A stretch of 64,000 bases of DNA from Caulobacteraceae bacterium (GCA_947475735.1 CANJLQ010000002.1:186001-250000), one strand, 5' to 3'. Shown: positions 8,743-20,818, numbered from the stretch's first letter. Translations and numbers: made by a program. The notes: generated by a model not told the origin, from the sequence alone.

Positions 8743-10029
8743 ATGGCCAAGGCGACCACGACCGGCTGGCGGTTCCATCCCCAGCGCGATGCCCTGCTGG
8801 CCGAGGCCCACGCACGGCCCTTCACCCCGCTGACCGGGCCGGCCCTGGTGACCCGAATCGCCACCCTGTCCGGCCAGGACGGAGAGGCCAAGGACCGCGA
8901 CCACATGGCCGCCCTGTGCCGGCGCCTGGGCCAGCCCGAACCCGGCCCCGACGCCCGCTGGGCTGTCGTCGACGGCGGATCCTGGAGGCTGCGCTGGGAG
9001 CGTCACACCGAACTGTCCACTTGGACCGGGTTTCGGACCCCGACCGGCGGCACGCCGTTCGAGGAGACCGCCTTCGACCTGGTGCCCCAGGACTGGCTGG
9101 CGGATTTCCCCGGTGAGGTTCTGGTGGCCACCCGGCTGGAGGTCTGGCCCGCCGTCGACGAGAAGGCCGCCTCGGCCATGTTCGGGGTCGAGGTCGTCGG
9201 GGCCCGGCTGTCCGATGGCGCCGCCATCGCCCTGACCGACTTCCGCCCCGACGGGCGGGGCATGACGCGGTTGCTGATGCTGGCGCATGCCGGCGACGCC
9301 TCCCAGACCGGGCGGATGGCGCAGAGCCTGCTGGAGATCGAGACCTATCGCCTGATGGCGCTGCTGGCCTTCCCGGTCGCGGGCCAGGCCGGCCGGGAGC
9401 TGTCGGCGATCGAGGCCAGGGCGGCGCAGCTGGCCGAGAAACTGACCGAGCAGGCCGACCCTGACGCAGACCGGCGCTTGCTGGATGAACTGTCGACCCT
9501 CGCTGGAGAGACCGAGGCCCTGATCGGCCGCACGACCTTCCGTTTCGATGCGGCGGTCGCCTACCACCGCATCGTGCGCGAGCGCATCGACATGTTGCGC
9601 GAGGATCATATCAACGGGCTGCTGACGCTGGGCGAGTTCATGCAGCGACGCCTGGATCCCGCCATGCGCACCTGCGACGCCGTGGCGGAACGGCAGAGGG
9701 CCGCGATCCGCCGAATCGCCCGCATGGCCCAGATGCTGAACACCCGGGTCGAGGTCGCCGCCGAGGCGACCAGCGCGGCCCTGCTGGCCTCGATGGACAA
9801 GCGCGCGGGCGCGTCGCTGAAACTGCAGCAGACCGTCGAGGGCCTGTCGACCGCGGCCATCGCCTACTATGCCGTGGGGCTGCTCGGCTTTCCGCTGAAG
9901 GCCATGGAGAAGGCCTGGCACAGCTTCGACGCGACCATCGCCACGGGCATTCTCGCGCCCCTCGTGGTGCTCGGAGTCTGGCTGTGGTTGCGAACCTTCC
10001 GCAAGAAGGTCACGGGCGAGGATCACTGA
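8743..10029 (+). CDS. DUF3422 family membrane protein
   Basis: MAKATTTGWRFHPQRDALLAEAHARPFTPLTGPA...WRLRWERHTELSTWTGF; C-terminal TM segments. Confidence 0.8.
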   Translation: MAKATTTGWRFHPQRDALLAEAHARPFTPLTGPALVTRIATLSGQDGEAKDRDHMAALCRRLGQPEPGPDARWAVVDGGSWRLRWERHTELSTWTGFRTPTGGTPFEETAFDLVPQDWLADFPGEVLVATRLEVWPAVDEKAASAMFGVEVVGARLSDGAAIALTDFRPDGRGMTRLLMLAHAGDASQTGRMAQSLLEIETYRLMALLAFPVAGQAGRELSAIEARAAQLAEKLTEQADPDADRRLLDELSTLAGETEALIGRTTFRFDAAVAYHRIVRERIDMLREDHINGLLTLGEFMQRRLDPAMRTCDAVAERQRAAIRRIARMAQMLNTRVEVAAEATSAALLASMDKRAGASLKLQQTVEGLSTAAIAYYAVGLLGFPLKAMEKAWHSFDATIATGILAPLVVLGVWLWLRTFRKKVTGEDH

Positions 10030-10137
10030 CGCAAATGTCGCGCATTTTGCGGAACTTCGCGGCCCGTGCCGCAGTTGACAGTCCAAGTGCCGGGTCTAAT
10101 GTCCGGCCCACTCGATATTCCCAGGGAGGCTACGGGT

Positions 10138-10656
10138 ATGCGTAAGTTTGTGATCATGGGCGTCGCGTCCGCTGCGCTGCTGGGTCTCGCGGCCTGTGGT
10201 GGCGGTGGCGAAGAGAAGGCCGAGGCCCCGGCCGCGCCCGCCGCCGAGGCACCCGCCGCCGCTCCGGCTGCTGAGCCGGCTCCGGCCGCCGAGCCCGCAG
10301 TCGCCCCGGCCGCTCCGGCCGCCGGTGCCACGCTTCAGGTCGCCGGCCTGACGGGCGACGCCGCCGCCGGCCAGCGGATCTTCGGCCAGTGCCGCACCTG
10401 CCACGTGGTCGAGCCGGGCGTGAACCGCGTCGGCCCGTCGCTGCACGCCGTCGTCGGCCGCACGGCCGGCACCGTACCGGGTTACACCTACTCGACCGCC
10501 AACAAGAGCAGCGGGGCGGTGTGGGACGAGCAGACCCTCTTCACCTACCTGGAAAACCCGCGCGGCTTCATGCCTGGCACCAAGATGGCCTTCGTCGGCC
10601 TGCGCGACCCGCAGCAGCGCGCCGACGTCATCGCCTATCTGAAGACCCAGGCCTGA
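10138..10656 (+). CDS. c-type cytochrome (cytochrome c2-like) with lipoprotein signal peptide and Ala/Pro-rich linker
   Basis: MRKFVIMGVASAALLGLAAC lipobox, EAPAAPAAEAPAAAPAAEPAPAAEPAV linker, CRTCH heme motif, MPGTKMAF axial Met region. Confidence 0.9.
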   Translation: MRKFVIMGVASAALLGLAACGGGGEEKAEAPAAPAAEAPAAAPAAEPAPAAEPAVAPAAPAAGATLQVAGLTGDAAAGQRIFGQCRTCHVVEPGVNRVGPSLHAVVGRTAGTVPGYTYSTANKSSGAVWDEQTLFTYLENPRGFMPGTKMAFVGLRDPQQRADVIAYLKTQA

Positions 10657-10680
10657 TCGCTTCGATCGGCTGAGGACCGA

Positions 10681-10713
10681 GGGCCCCGGTGGAAACACCG
10701 GGGCCCTTTTTCT
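10681..10713 (+). terminator. Rho-independent terminator after the cytochrome gene
   Basis: gggccccggtg-gaaa-caccggggccc followed by ttttt. Confidence 0.85.
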
Positions 10714-10969
10714 ATGCCCGGTTGGCGAGCCGTCGCCTCAGGTCCAGCAGGTGCAGGGGGAAGGAGGCCAGCAGTGGCAGGCTGACCCACCACCAGTCGG
10801 CTCCGACCAGGGCGGCACGCACGCCCAGCAGGATGAAGACGCCCGGCCCCAGCACCAGCAGCGCCGCCCACGGGCTCATCCGGCGCGACAGAATCAGCCA
10901 GGCCGCCTCCAGCGCGATGATGATCAGGACCAGATCGACCGCATGGCCGCTGGCGAAGAAGGCCTCCAC
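10712..10969 (-). CDS. Small membrane protein (85 aa) downstream of and coupled to bchP
   Basis: MEAFFASGHAVDLVLIIIALEAAWLIL...; three hydrophobic segments; 3-nt gap to bchP stop. Confidence 0.65.
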   Translation of the reverse strand: MEAFFASGHAVDLVLIIIALEAAWLILSRRMSPWAALLVLGPGVFILLGVRAALVGADWWWVSLPLLASFPLHLLDLRRRLANRA

Positions 10970-10972
10970 CGA

Positions 10973-12190
10973 TCAGGCCGGGCGCAGGCCCAGCAGGTGG
11001 CCCATGTCCTTGAAGAAGATGCGGGCGTGGGCGGCGGGTTTCGCCTTCACCAGCTCCTTGTTCATATAGGCCTGCCAGGTCAGCTCCTGGATGTCGGGGT
11101 CGTCGCACAGGGCCACGAACCGCTCGCGCCGCTTGTCGGAGCGGTACCAGAAATGCTGCATGATCCCGAGCACCATGAAGACCTTGCCGTGGGACTTCAT
11201 GAACCGCTTGCGCGCCGTCTTCAGCGCGCGCGCGTCACCGGTGGCCAGGGTCGCCTCGACCGCCTCGCCGGCCAGTCGCCCGCCCTCCATGGCGTAGTAG
11301 ATGCCCTCACCCGAGGCCGGGGCCACGACGCCGGCGGCGTCTCCGGCCAGGACGACGTCTTTGCCGTTGTCCCACCGCTTCATCGGCTTCAGCGGGATCG
11401 GGGCACCCTCGGTTCGCACCGTTTCGCAGCCCTCCAGGCCGGCAACCTTGCGCAAGGCGGTGACTGCGGTCCGCAGCGAGAAGCCCTTCTGCATCGAGCC
11501 CACCCCGATCGAGGCCGTGTCGCCGTGCGGGAAGATCCAGGCGTAGAAGTCGGGCGACAGGTTGCCTTGGTACCAGACGTCGCAACGCTGGGCCTCGAAG
11601 TCGGCCGTGCCTGCGGCCGGGGCCTTGATGATCTCATGATAGGCGAAGACATAGCGCTGCTTGTCCGCGCCCTTGACCTGTTGCGCGGCCACGTTGGACC
11701 GAGCCCCGTCGGCCCCGATGACCATGCGGGCACGCACCGCGATCGGCGGCGAATCCTTGTCCGCGCCCTGCGGCCGGTACAGCACCACCGCCGACCCATC
11801 CGCCTCGCGCTCGATGGTGGTGAAGGTGCCCGATCGGCGCTGGGCGCCGGCGGCCTCGGCGCGGTTTCGCAGCCATTCGTCGAAGCTCTCGCGGTTGACC
11901 ATGCCGACATAGCCACCCTCGATCGGCATCCGCACGCGGCGGTCGGACGGGGCGATCATCCGGGCTTCCGAGGCCTTGGCGCAGATCAGGCTGTCGGGGA
12001 TCTGGAAGTCCTTGATCAACCGGGGCGGGATGGCCCCGCCGCACGGCTTGATCCGGCCCTGGCGATCCAGCAGCAGGACGGTCCGGCCTTTCTCGGCCAG
12101 AAGACGGGCGGCGGTCGAGCCCGAAGGCCCGCCCCCGACGACCACGCAATCAAAGGTCTCGGCGATGATGCCGAGCTCAGGCCTGGACAT
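10973..12190 (-). CDS. bchP: Geranylgeranyl diphosphate/bacteriochlorophyll reductase
   Basis: FDCVVVGGGPSGSTAARLLAEKGRTVLLLDRQGRIKPCGGAIPPRLI. Confidence 0.95.
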   Translation of the reverse strand: MSRPELGIIAETFDCVVVGGGPSGSTAARLLAEKGRTVLLLDRQGRIKPCGGAIPPRLIKDFQIPDSLICAKASEARMIAPSDRRVRMPIEGGYVGMVNRESFDEWLRNRAEAAGAQRRSGTFTTIEREADGSAVVLYRPQGADKDSPPIAVRARMVIGADGARSNVAAQQVKGADKQRYVFAYHEIIKAPAAGTADFEAQRCDVWYQGNLSPDFYAWIFPHGDTASIGVGSMQKGFSLRTAVTALRKVAGLEGCETVRTEGAPIPLKPMKRWDNGKDVVLAGDAAGVVAPASGEGIYYAMEGGRLAGEAVEATLATGDARALKTARKRFMKSHGKVFMVLGIMQHFWYRSDKRRERFVALCDDPDIQELTWQAYMNKELVKAKPAAHARIFFKDMGHLLGLRPA

Positions 12191-13499
12191 GGCGGGCTCC
12201 CGTGACGGGTGGGGCGACGGAGGATGCCGGTGCGCCGATTCGTGAAGCGATGAGGGCCGAGGCCAGGAACAGCCCGGCCTCCAGCACGAAGACGAGACCG
12301 AAGGCGGGCGCGTCGGCCCCCATCAGCCCGCGTCCGATGTCGACGCCGACGGCGCCGAGGAAACCGCCGGCGGCGAAGCCCATGGCTTGGGCCGCGCCCC
12401 AGACGCCCATGCGGATGCCCTCGCGGGGCCCCCCGCCCTCGCCCGCCAGCCCCATCATCGAGCCGATGGCGGCGACGGCGAACATGCCGTTGAAGAAGCC
12501 AAGGCCGAACACCGTCGGCAGGATCGGCCAGGCGGGCCCCGCGGCGGCGGCGGCGGCCAGCAGGCCCAGCATGACCGCCGAACCGACGCAGCCCGCGATG
12601 GTCCAGCCGCGCATCCAGCCCTTTCCACGGCCCCCGATCATGCCGCCCAGCGCCCCGACCAGCACCATGCCCATCAGGACGCCGCCGTTCTGAACGCCCG
12701 ACATCTGGGTCGACTGGCCCGGCGTCATGGCGAAGACCAGGCCGGCGAAGGGTTCGAGGATCAGCTCCTGGGCGCTGTAGGCGACCATGGAGACCAGCAC
12801 GAAGATGGCGAACAGCCGCGCCTTGGGATCGCCCAGCGTCTCCTTCAGGGCCACGGCGAAGGGGGGCGACCGCTCGGCGTTCGGAGCCGCAGCGACCGCC
12901 GGGCCTTCGACGCCCCAGACCGCGAGCAGCGTCACGAGGAAGGCGATCATGGCCACGCCGCTGGCGACCATCGCCAGCCGCTGCATCGAGAAGGGATCGA
13001 GCAGGCCGCCGCCGATCCCGGCGGTCAGGACGATGCCGACGATCATCATGATCCAGGTGATGGCCGCCGCCGCCGGGCGACGGGTGGGCGTCACCCGCGT
13101 GGCCAGAAGAGCCAGAAGCGACGTGCCCGAGGCCCCCACCCCGGCCCCGATCATCGTGAAGCCGAGGACCGCGAGGGCGATGCCCGCGACGGTCGAGGAC
13201 GCCATCAGAGCCGTGGCATTGGTCGCCAGCAGCGCCCCCATGGCAAGAACCCCCATGCCCCCGACGATCCAGGGCGTGCGTCTGCGCCCCTGGTCCGAGC
13301 CGTGGCCCCAGCGGGGGCGGGACAGCTGAACGACATAGTGCCAGGCGACCAGGGCCGCCGGCAGGGCGACCGGCAGGGCCAGCTCCACCGCCATGACCCG
13401 GTTGAGCGTCGAAGTGGTCAGCACCACGATCGACCCCAGGGCGCTCTGCACCAGCCCCAGCCGGACGATGCCAAGCCAGCCGAGCGGTTGGCGATCCAT
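12177..13499 (-). CDS. PucC/BCD-family MFS transporter (Bch2/ORF428-like)
   Basis: MDRQPLGWLGIVRLGLVQSALGSIVVLTTSTLNRVMAVELALPVALPAALVAWHYVVQLSRPRWGHGSDQGRRRTPWI; between bchG and bchP; TGATG overlap with bchG. Confidence 0.88.
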   Translation of the reverse strand: MDRQPLGWLGIVRLGLVQSALGSIVVLTTSTLNRVMAVELALPVALPAALVAWHYVVQLSRPRWGHGSDQGRRRTPWIVGGMGVLAMGALLATNATALMASSTVAGIALAVLGFTMIGAGVGASGTSLLALLATRVTPTRRPAAAAITWIMMIVGIVLTAGIGGGLLDPFSMQRLAMVASGVAMIAFLVTLLAVWGVEGPAVAAAPNAERSPPFAVALKETLGDPKARLFAIFVLVSMVAYSAQELILEPFAGLVFAMTPGQSTQMSGVQNGGVLMGMVLVGALGGMIGGRGKGWMRGWTIAGCVGSAVMLGLLAAAAAAGPAWPILPTVFGLGFFNGMFAVAAIGSMMGLAGEGGGPREGIRMGVWGAAQAMGFAAGGFLGAVGVDIGRGLMGADAPAFGLVFVLEAGLFLASALIASRIGAPASSVAPPVTGARHVQA

Positions 13500-14410
13500 C
13501 AGAGAGCTCCGGAAAGGTTCGACACGGCGAAGGCCGAGACCATCATGCCGATGACGTACAGGGTGGTGCCCGTGGCGTTGTACCAGGGCGTCAGATCCTT
13601 CGGCCTGCCCAGCAGACGCGCCATCAGACCGAACTGGATCGCCAGCAGGACGGCGACCGCGAGCCCGTGCCACGGCCGGTCCCAGGCCACGAACAGCAGG
13701 GTCACGACCAGCACCTGGGGCGCGGCCATCACCGCGCAGGCGATGCGCGCGGCGGAGTCGACGCCGAGCTCGGCCGGCAGGGACTTCAGCCCCAGCATCC
13801 GGTCGCCCTCGACGGCCTTGAAGTCGTTCAGGACCATGATGCCGTAGGCCCCGAAGCTGTAGAGCGCCGCCAAGATCAGCACCGGCGCGCCGGGCAGGGC
13901 TCCGGCCATGACGGCGGCCCCCGTGAACCAGGTCAGGCCCTCATAGGAAAAGGCGACGGCGAACGGCCCAGCCACGCCGCTGACCTTCAGCCGCAGCGGC
14001 GGCGCGGAATAGGCCCAGGCGAAGAAGAGACCCAGCGTCGTGGCGGCGAAGACCCACGGCCCGGTCAGCCAGGCGACACCGAGCGAAACGGCCGTCCAGA
14101 CGATGGCGATGTAGAGGCCCCAACGACCCGGGATGCGGCCGGACGGGATCGGGCGATGCGGCTCGTTGATGGCGTCCACATGCCGGTCGAACCAGTCGTT
14201 GACGGCCTGGCTGGTGGCGCAGACCAGGGGCCCGGTCAGGGCGACGCCGGCCACCAGAAACAGCCAACGCCCCTCGAACGAGGCACCGGAGGAGACCACC
14301 CCGCACAGGAAGGCCCACATCGGCGGGAACCAGGTGACGGGCTTGAACAGCTCCAGCACGGCGGCCGGAGACGGCGCGGCAGGCGACGGCAAGGGGATCG
14401 TCCTGTCCAT
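13499..14410 (-). CDS. bchG: Bacteriochlorophyll synthase (geranylgeranyl/phytyl transferase)
   Basis: UbiA-family motifs NDWFDRHVDAINEPHRPIPSGR. Confidence 0.95.
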   Translation of the reverse strand: MDRTIPLPSPAAPSPAAVLELFKPVTWFPPMWAFLCGVVSSGASFEGRWLFLVAGVALTGPLVCATSQAVNDWFDRHVDAINEPHRPIPSGRIPGRWGLYIAIVWTAVSLGVAWLTGPWVFAATTLGLFFAWAYSAPPLRLKVSGVAGPFAVAFSYEGLTWFTGAAVMAGALPGAPVLILAALYSFGAYGIMVLNDFKAVEGDRMLGLKSLPAELGVDSAARIACAVMAAPQVLVVTLLFVAWDRPWHGLAVAVLLAIQFGLMARLLGRPKDLTPWYNATGTTLYVIGMMVSAFAVSNLSGAL

Positions 14411-14439
14411 GCCGGACGGTAGGATTGGACACCATCAGG

Positions 14440-14457
14440 TGTCAACTTGATTGGACA
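14440..14457. promoter_or_regulatory. Putative PpsR operator TGTCAACTTGATTGGACA upstream of bchG
   Basis: Exact TGT-N12-ACA; adjacent half-site TTGGACA at 14425-14431. Confidence 0.7.
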
Positions 14458-14612
14458 CTTTGGGGTGGAAAACGCGGTGTTGGAGTCGGAAAAACAGACT
14501 CCACTTTCTCCAATTGCCACTGTGGCGGTTCTGGATGGTCCGGACGCCCGTGGCGGCGTCGCTCATCGATCCGACGAGCCTAGCCCAGCCTTACGTCAGA
14601 ATGGGACGCCCC

Positions 14613-16049
14613 TCAGTCGTCGAGGTCGCCCAGTCCGTATCGGCGCAGCTTGGAGTAGAGGCTCTGACGGCTGAGACCGAGGACGTCGGCGGCCGAGGTG
14701 CGGTTGTCCTGGGTCAGGGCCAGGGCGGCTTCGATGCAGAGCTTTTCGATCAGGTCGGTCGATTCGCGCACGATGTCCTTCATCGGCACCCGACCGATCA
14801 GCTGGGTCAGTTGCTCGACCGACTGGGACACCGCCCCGGTCAGCAGGGGCCCCGCGCCGGCGACCGCCATCGGCGGCAGGCGGCGGGCGACATTGCGGAT
14901 GCTGAACCCATAGGTCGGCCGCACGTCATCGGGCACGACCACCGCCGTGACCTCGACCTCTTCCGGATCGCCGAAGCCCGAACGGACGACGGTGGCGAAG
15001 TTCCTGAGCGCGCCGTGTTCTTTCAGCTGCGACAGCATGATCTTCAGATCGATCTGCGGCCGGCCGAGGAAGCGGTCCAGCGGCAGGTGCGTCGCTTCCT
15101 CTCGGCTGGCGAGATGGATCAGCTCCAGGAAGGCCGGGTTGGCCGTCAGGATGCGCAGGTCGGTATCGGTCACGACGAAGGCGTCCGAGATCCGCGCCAG
15201 CACCGCCGTCAGGGCCGCGTTCGGGTCGGCCGCCTGGACCAGGCCCTCGGGCGTCAGCCGCACAAGCAGCGAGGCCGTGCGGTCGTGCCGGTACATCGAG
15301 GCCGACAGCAGGCAGGTCGCCCCACCCGCCAAACGGACCGGAGACGAAGCCCCCGCCGTCGAGCTGTTGGCCGAGGCCAGCAGATCCTCGGCCTCGGCGA
15401 AGCTGGCGGAATCGATCAGGGTGTTGAAGGGCTGGCCGATCAAGGAGGCCGGGTCGCGGCCGGTGACGCCGGCCACGGCCGGGTTGGCCTCGCGGATGCG
15501 GCGGCTGGGTCCGTCCAGGATCAGAACCGCTTCGGAGGCGCTCTGGAACAGGAGGCGGTAACGCTGCTCGGCCTGGCGCAGACGCAGATAGTCGCGCTCG
15601 ACCGACTGCTGAACCTGGATCAGACGCTGCTGCAGGATGGCCGATGCCTGGAGGTCGCGACCGATGACGATGACCCGCCCATCCGATCCGGCCCCGAGCG
15701 CGAAATAGCGGACCGGAATGTCGGCGCCATCGTCGGCGCGGTGGTTGACCTGACGCCAGCGCGACGCCTGGCCCTTGAAGGCGGCGTCCAGCATCTCGGA
15801 GACCTTGATGCGGCTTTCTTCGGTGACGGTGTCGATCCAGCGCCGGTCCAGCCAGTCGCCGATGCCATTGTCCGCCAGATCGCCGTTGGAGACCGAAACG
15901 TCGCGCACCACGCCGTCGCGATCCAGGATCAGGGCGACGTCGCTGGCGGCCGCCACCAGACCGGCGGCTGCGTCGGGGGAGAGACTACCGAATGCCGCTT
16001 GGGGCTCGCGGAAGGATATGGCGGCCGGAGCGGACGACTGAACGGTCAT
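14613..16049 (-). CDS. ppsR: Photosynthesis transcriptional repressor PpsR/CrtJ (PAS domains + Fis-type HTH)
   Basis: PAS repeats; C-terminal IEKLCIEAALALTQDNRTSAADVLGLSRQSLYSKLRRYGL. Confidence 0.94.
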   Translation of the reverse strand: MTVQSSAPAAISFREPQAAFGSLSPDAAAGLVAAASDVALILDRDGVVRDVSVSNGDLADNGIGDWLDRRWIDTVTEESRIKVSEMLDAAFKGQASRWRQVNHRADDGADIPVRYFALGAGSDGRVIVIGRDLQASAILQQRLIQVQQSVERDYLRLRQAEQRYRLLFQSASEAVLILDGPSRRIREANPAVAGVTGRDPASLIGQPFNTLIDSASFAEAEDLLASANSSTAGASSPVRLAGGATCLLSASMYRHDRTASLLVRLTPEGLVQAADPNAALTAVLARISDAFVVTDTDLRILTANPAFLELIHLASREEATHLPLDRFLGRPQIDLKIMLSQLKEHGALRNFATVVRSGFGDPEEVEVTAVVVPDDVRPTYGFSIRNVARRLPPMAVAGAGPLLTGAVSQSVEQLTQLIGRVPMKDIVRESTDLIEKLCIEAALALTQDNRTSAADVLGLSRQSLYSKLRRYGLGDLDD

Positions 16050-16080
16050 GCGGGCGCAGTATCGGTCCGGCGCCCCATCA

Positions 16081-16965
16081 TCAAGCGACCGATTGCTGCC
16101 GACGGAAGATAGCGTCCACGACCTGGACGGCCTCCCGGGCATCGCCGGCCGTATGATCGGCTCCGACTTGGGCGACCCGCGAGGGGTCCTTCTCGAACGC
16201 CCGCCCGCCCACGATGACCTTGAGGTCCGTGTTCAGGGAGGCCGCGCGCACGCCGGCGATGATCGGCGGCAAGATGTCCAGCCACCGTTCGTTGGCCATG
16301 GAAAAACCGACCAGGTCGAATCGCTCGGACCGGACCGTGTCGATCAGGTCCTCGGTCGTCGCGTCCGGCATGCAGACGGTGCGCCAGCCCGCGCGGCGGA
16401 AATACTCCACCACCATGACCAGACCGAAGGAGTGGTGATCGCCGGGCGTCAGGGCGAACAGGGCGGTGCGTCCGTCGCCGCCGCCGTTCTCGACGTGCAC
16501 GCGATCGGCGAACTCATAGACCAGCTGCTGCAGGCGACACAGGCCGATGGTCACATCGGTGAAGGTGCAGTCGTCGGCCTCCCACATCTCGCCCAGGCGT
16601 TTGGCGGCGGGGGACAGCAGGTCGAAATAGATCGTCTCCACGCCGACGCCGCGGCGGATCAGAAGCTCGATATGGTCCAGCAGGGTCGCCAGGTCGGCGA
16701 CCATGACCTGCTTGGAGAAGCGCTCCAGCTCGGAGGCCTCGATGACCCCGGTGTTCATGGGGATGACGTCGCTGACAGGCGCATCGCGGTGCGCCATCAA
16801 CAGCCGGGGGATGATCTCCCCCTCGATCAACTGGGCCAGGGCCAGCGGCGAAGGATCCTCGATCAGCAGCCGTTCCGGCCGCTCGAACCGGACGACGTTC
16901 TCGGCGTCGTCGGCGGCCGATGACCGTTCCTGACGGTGGTCTTCTGCGCGGTGGGTGTTCGCCAT
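16081..16965 (-). CDS. ppaA: Cobalamin-binding antirepressor AerR/PpaA
   Basis: B12-binding domain with ALTPGDHHSFGLVMVVEYFRRAGW (D-x-H-x-x-G) and VGFSM..VIVGGRAF; adjacent to ppsR. Confidence 0.88.
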   Translation of the reverse strand: MANTHRAEDHRQERSSAADDAENVVRFERPERLLIEDPSPLALAQLIEGEIIPRLLMAHRDAPVSDVIPMNTGVIEASELERFSKQVMVADLATLLDHIELLIRRGVGVETIYFDLLSPAAKRLGEMWEADDCTFTDVTIGLCRLQQLVYEFADRVHVENGGGDGRTALFALTPGDHHSFGLVMVVEYFRRAGWRTVCMPDATTEDLIDTVRSERFDLVGFSMANERWLDILPPIIAGVRAASLNTDLKVIVGGRAFEKDPSRVAQVGADHTAGDAREAVQVVDAIFRRQQSVA

Positions 16966-17207
16966 CGATCCTCCTCCCCAGGAGTGTCGTTTCTTGCGTC
17001 AGGCAGGATCCCCATCCACCCGGCGTCGCCAATCCAAAAAGCCGATGCGGCGGTTCCGCATCCCAGTTCGCGCTTTGGTCCGGGCCGCCTGCGGAGAGGC
17101 AGGATGCGGCTCATCTACCGGCAATCGACGCACGCACGTCTTAGGCACTTAATAGGAGTATTGGCTCCCCGATCGCGATCGGAGTCAAGCTCGCCCCGAG
17201 CACGAGG

Positions 17208-17241
17208 TGTCAATTTCAATTTACGTCCAATCTATTTGACA
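17208..17241. promoter_or_regulatory. Two overlapping near-consensus PpsR sites upstream of bchF
   Basis: TGT-N12-ACG (17208-17225) and CGT-N12-ACA (17224-17241). Confidence 0.5.
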
Positions 17242-17306
17242 CTTGTGCGGTCAGGGACCTAGGCTTCGGTTATCGCCTCTATCTTGGGGCGACCCGGAGT
17301 CGGTCG

Positions 17307-19284
<1,978 letters not shown>

Positions 19285-19285
<1 letters not shown>

Positions 19286-20818
19286 TGCAGCTGACCGTCT
19301 GGACCTATGAAGGCCCGCCCCACGTCGGCGCGATGCGGATCGCGACCGCAATGTCAGGTTTGCATTACGTCCTGCACGCGCCCCAGGGCGACACCTACGC
19401 CGACCTGCTGTTCACCATGATCGAGCGTCGCGGATCGCGTCCGCCGGTCACCTACACCACTTTCCAGGCGCGTGATCTGGGCACCGACACGGCCGAACTG
19501 TTCAAGACCGCGGTGATCGACGCCCACGCCCGCTTCCAGCCCCAGGCCATGATCGTCGGGGCGTCGTGCACCGCCGAGCTGATCCAGGACGATCCCGCCG
19601 GCATGGCCCTGGCCATCGGCCTGCCGATCCCGGTCATTCCTCTGGAACTGCCCAGCTATCAGAAGAAGGAAAACTGGGGCGCGGCCGAGACCTTCCGCCA
19701 GCTGGTCCGCCACCTGACGACCACGGTCGAACGCACGCCGCTGGAGGGTCGCAAGCCGGTCTGCAACATCCTGGGCCCCACGGCGCTGGGCTTCCGCCAT
19801 CGCGACGACGTGGTAGAGATCACCCGCCTGCTGGAGCGGATGGGCGTCCAGATCAACGTCACCGCGCCGCTCGGTGCCACGCCCGCCGATATCGCCCGCC
19901 TCGGGGCCGCCGACTTCAACGTCGTGCTGTATCCCGAGATCGCCGGCGAGGCGGCCAAGCAGCTCGAGAAGCAGTGCGGCCAGCCCTCCATCAAGACCGT
20001 GCCGCTGGGCTTTGGCGCAACGATCGACTTCATCAAGGAAGTCTGCGCCCTGACCGGCCTGGACCCCGCGCCGGTGCTGGACGGCGTCCCTTCGCGGATG
20101 CCCTGGTGGTCGCGGTCGGTCGATTCGACCTACCTGACCGGCAAGCGCGTCTTCGTCTTCGGCGACGCCACACACGTCATCGCCGCCGCCCGCGTGGCCT
20201 CCGAGGAGCTCGGCTTCGAGGTCGTCGGCCTGGGCTGCTACAATCGCGAGTTCGCCCGCGAGGTCCGCGCCGCCGCGGCCGACCTGGGCCTGACCGCCCT
20301 CATCACCGACGACTACCTCGAGGTCGAGGAGGCCATCGCCGCGCTGCAGCCCGAACTGGTGCTGGGCTCGCAGATGGAGCGCCACATCGCCAAGCGGCTG
20401 CGCATCCCCTGCGCCGTCATCTCGGCCCCCTTCCACGTCCAGGACCACCCGGCCCGCTTCTCGCCCCAGATGGGGTTCGAGGGCGCCAACGTCCTGTTCG
20501 ACACCTGGGTGCATCCGCTGGTCATGGGGCTGGAGGAGCACCTGCTCCACATGTTCCGCGACGACTTCGAGTTCTCGGACGAGGCGGGCGCCTCGCACCT
20601 GGGCGGTCACGGCGCGGGCGCGGCGAAGACGCCGGCCACGACCGAGGCTGTCGCCTCGACCGAGGTGGCCTCGGTCTCCTCGGAAATCGTCTGGGCCGCC
20701 GACGCCGAGGCGGAACTGAAAAAAATCCCCTTCTTCGTGAGGGGCAAGGCCAAGAAGAATACGGAACGCTTCGCCGCAGAGCACGGCCTTGCGACCATCG
20801 GGGTGGAGACGCTGTACG

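Noticed and set aside
14470-14510. ggagtc-ggaaaaaca-gactcc hairpin near the bchG operator
   Set aside because: Too short and without a clear U-tract for either strand to call a terminator
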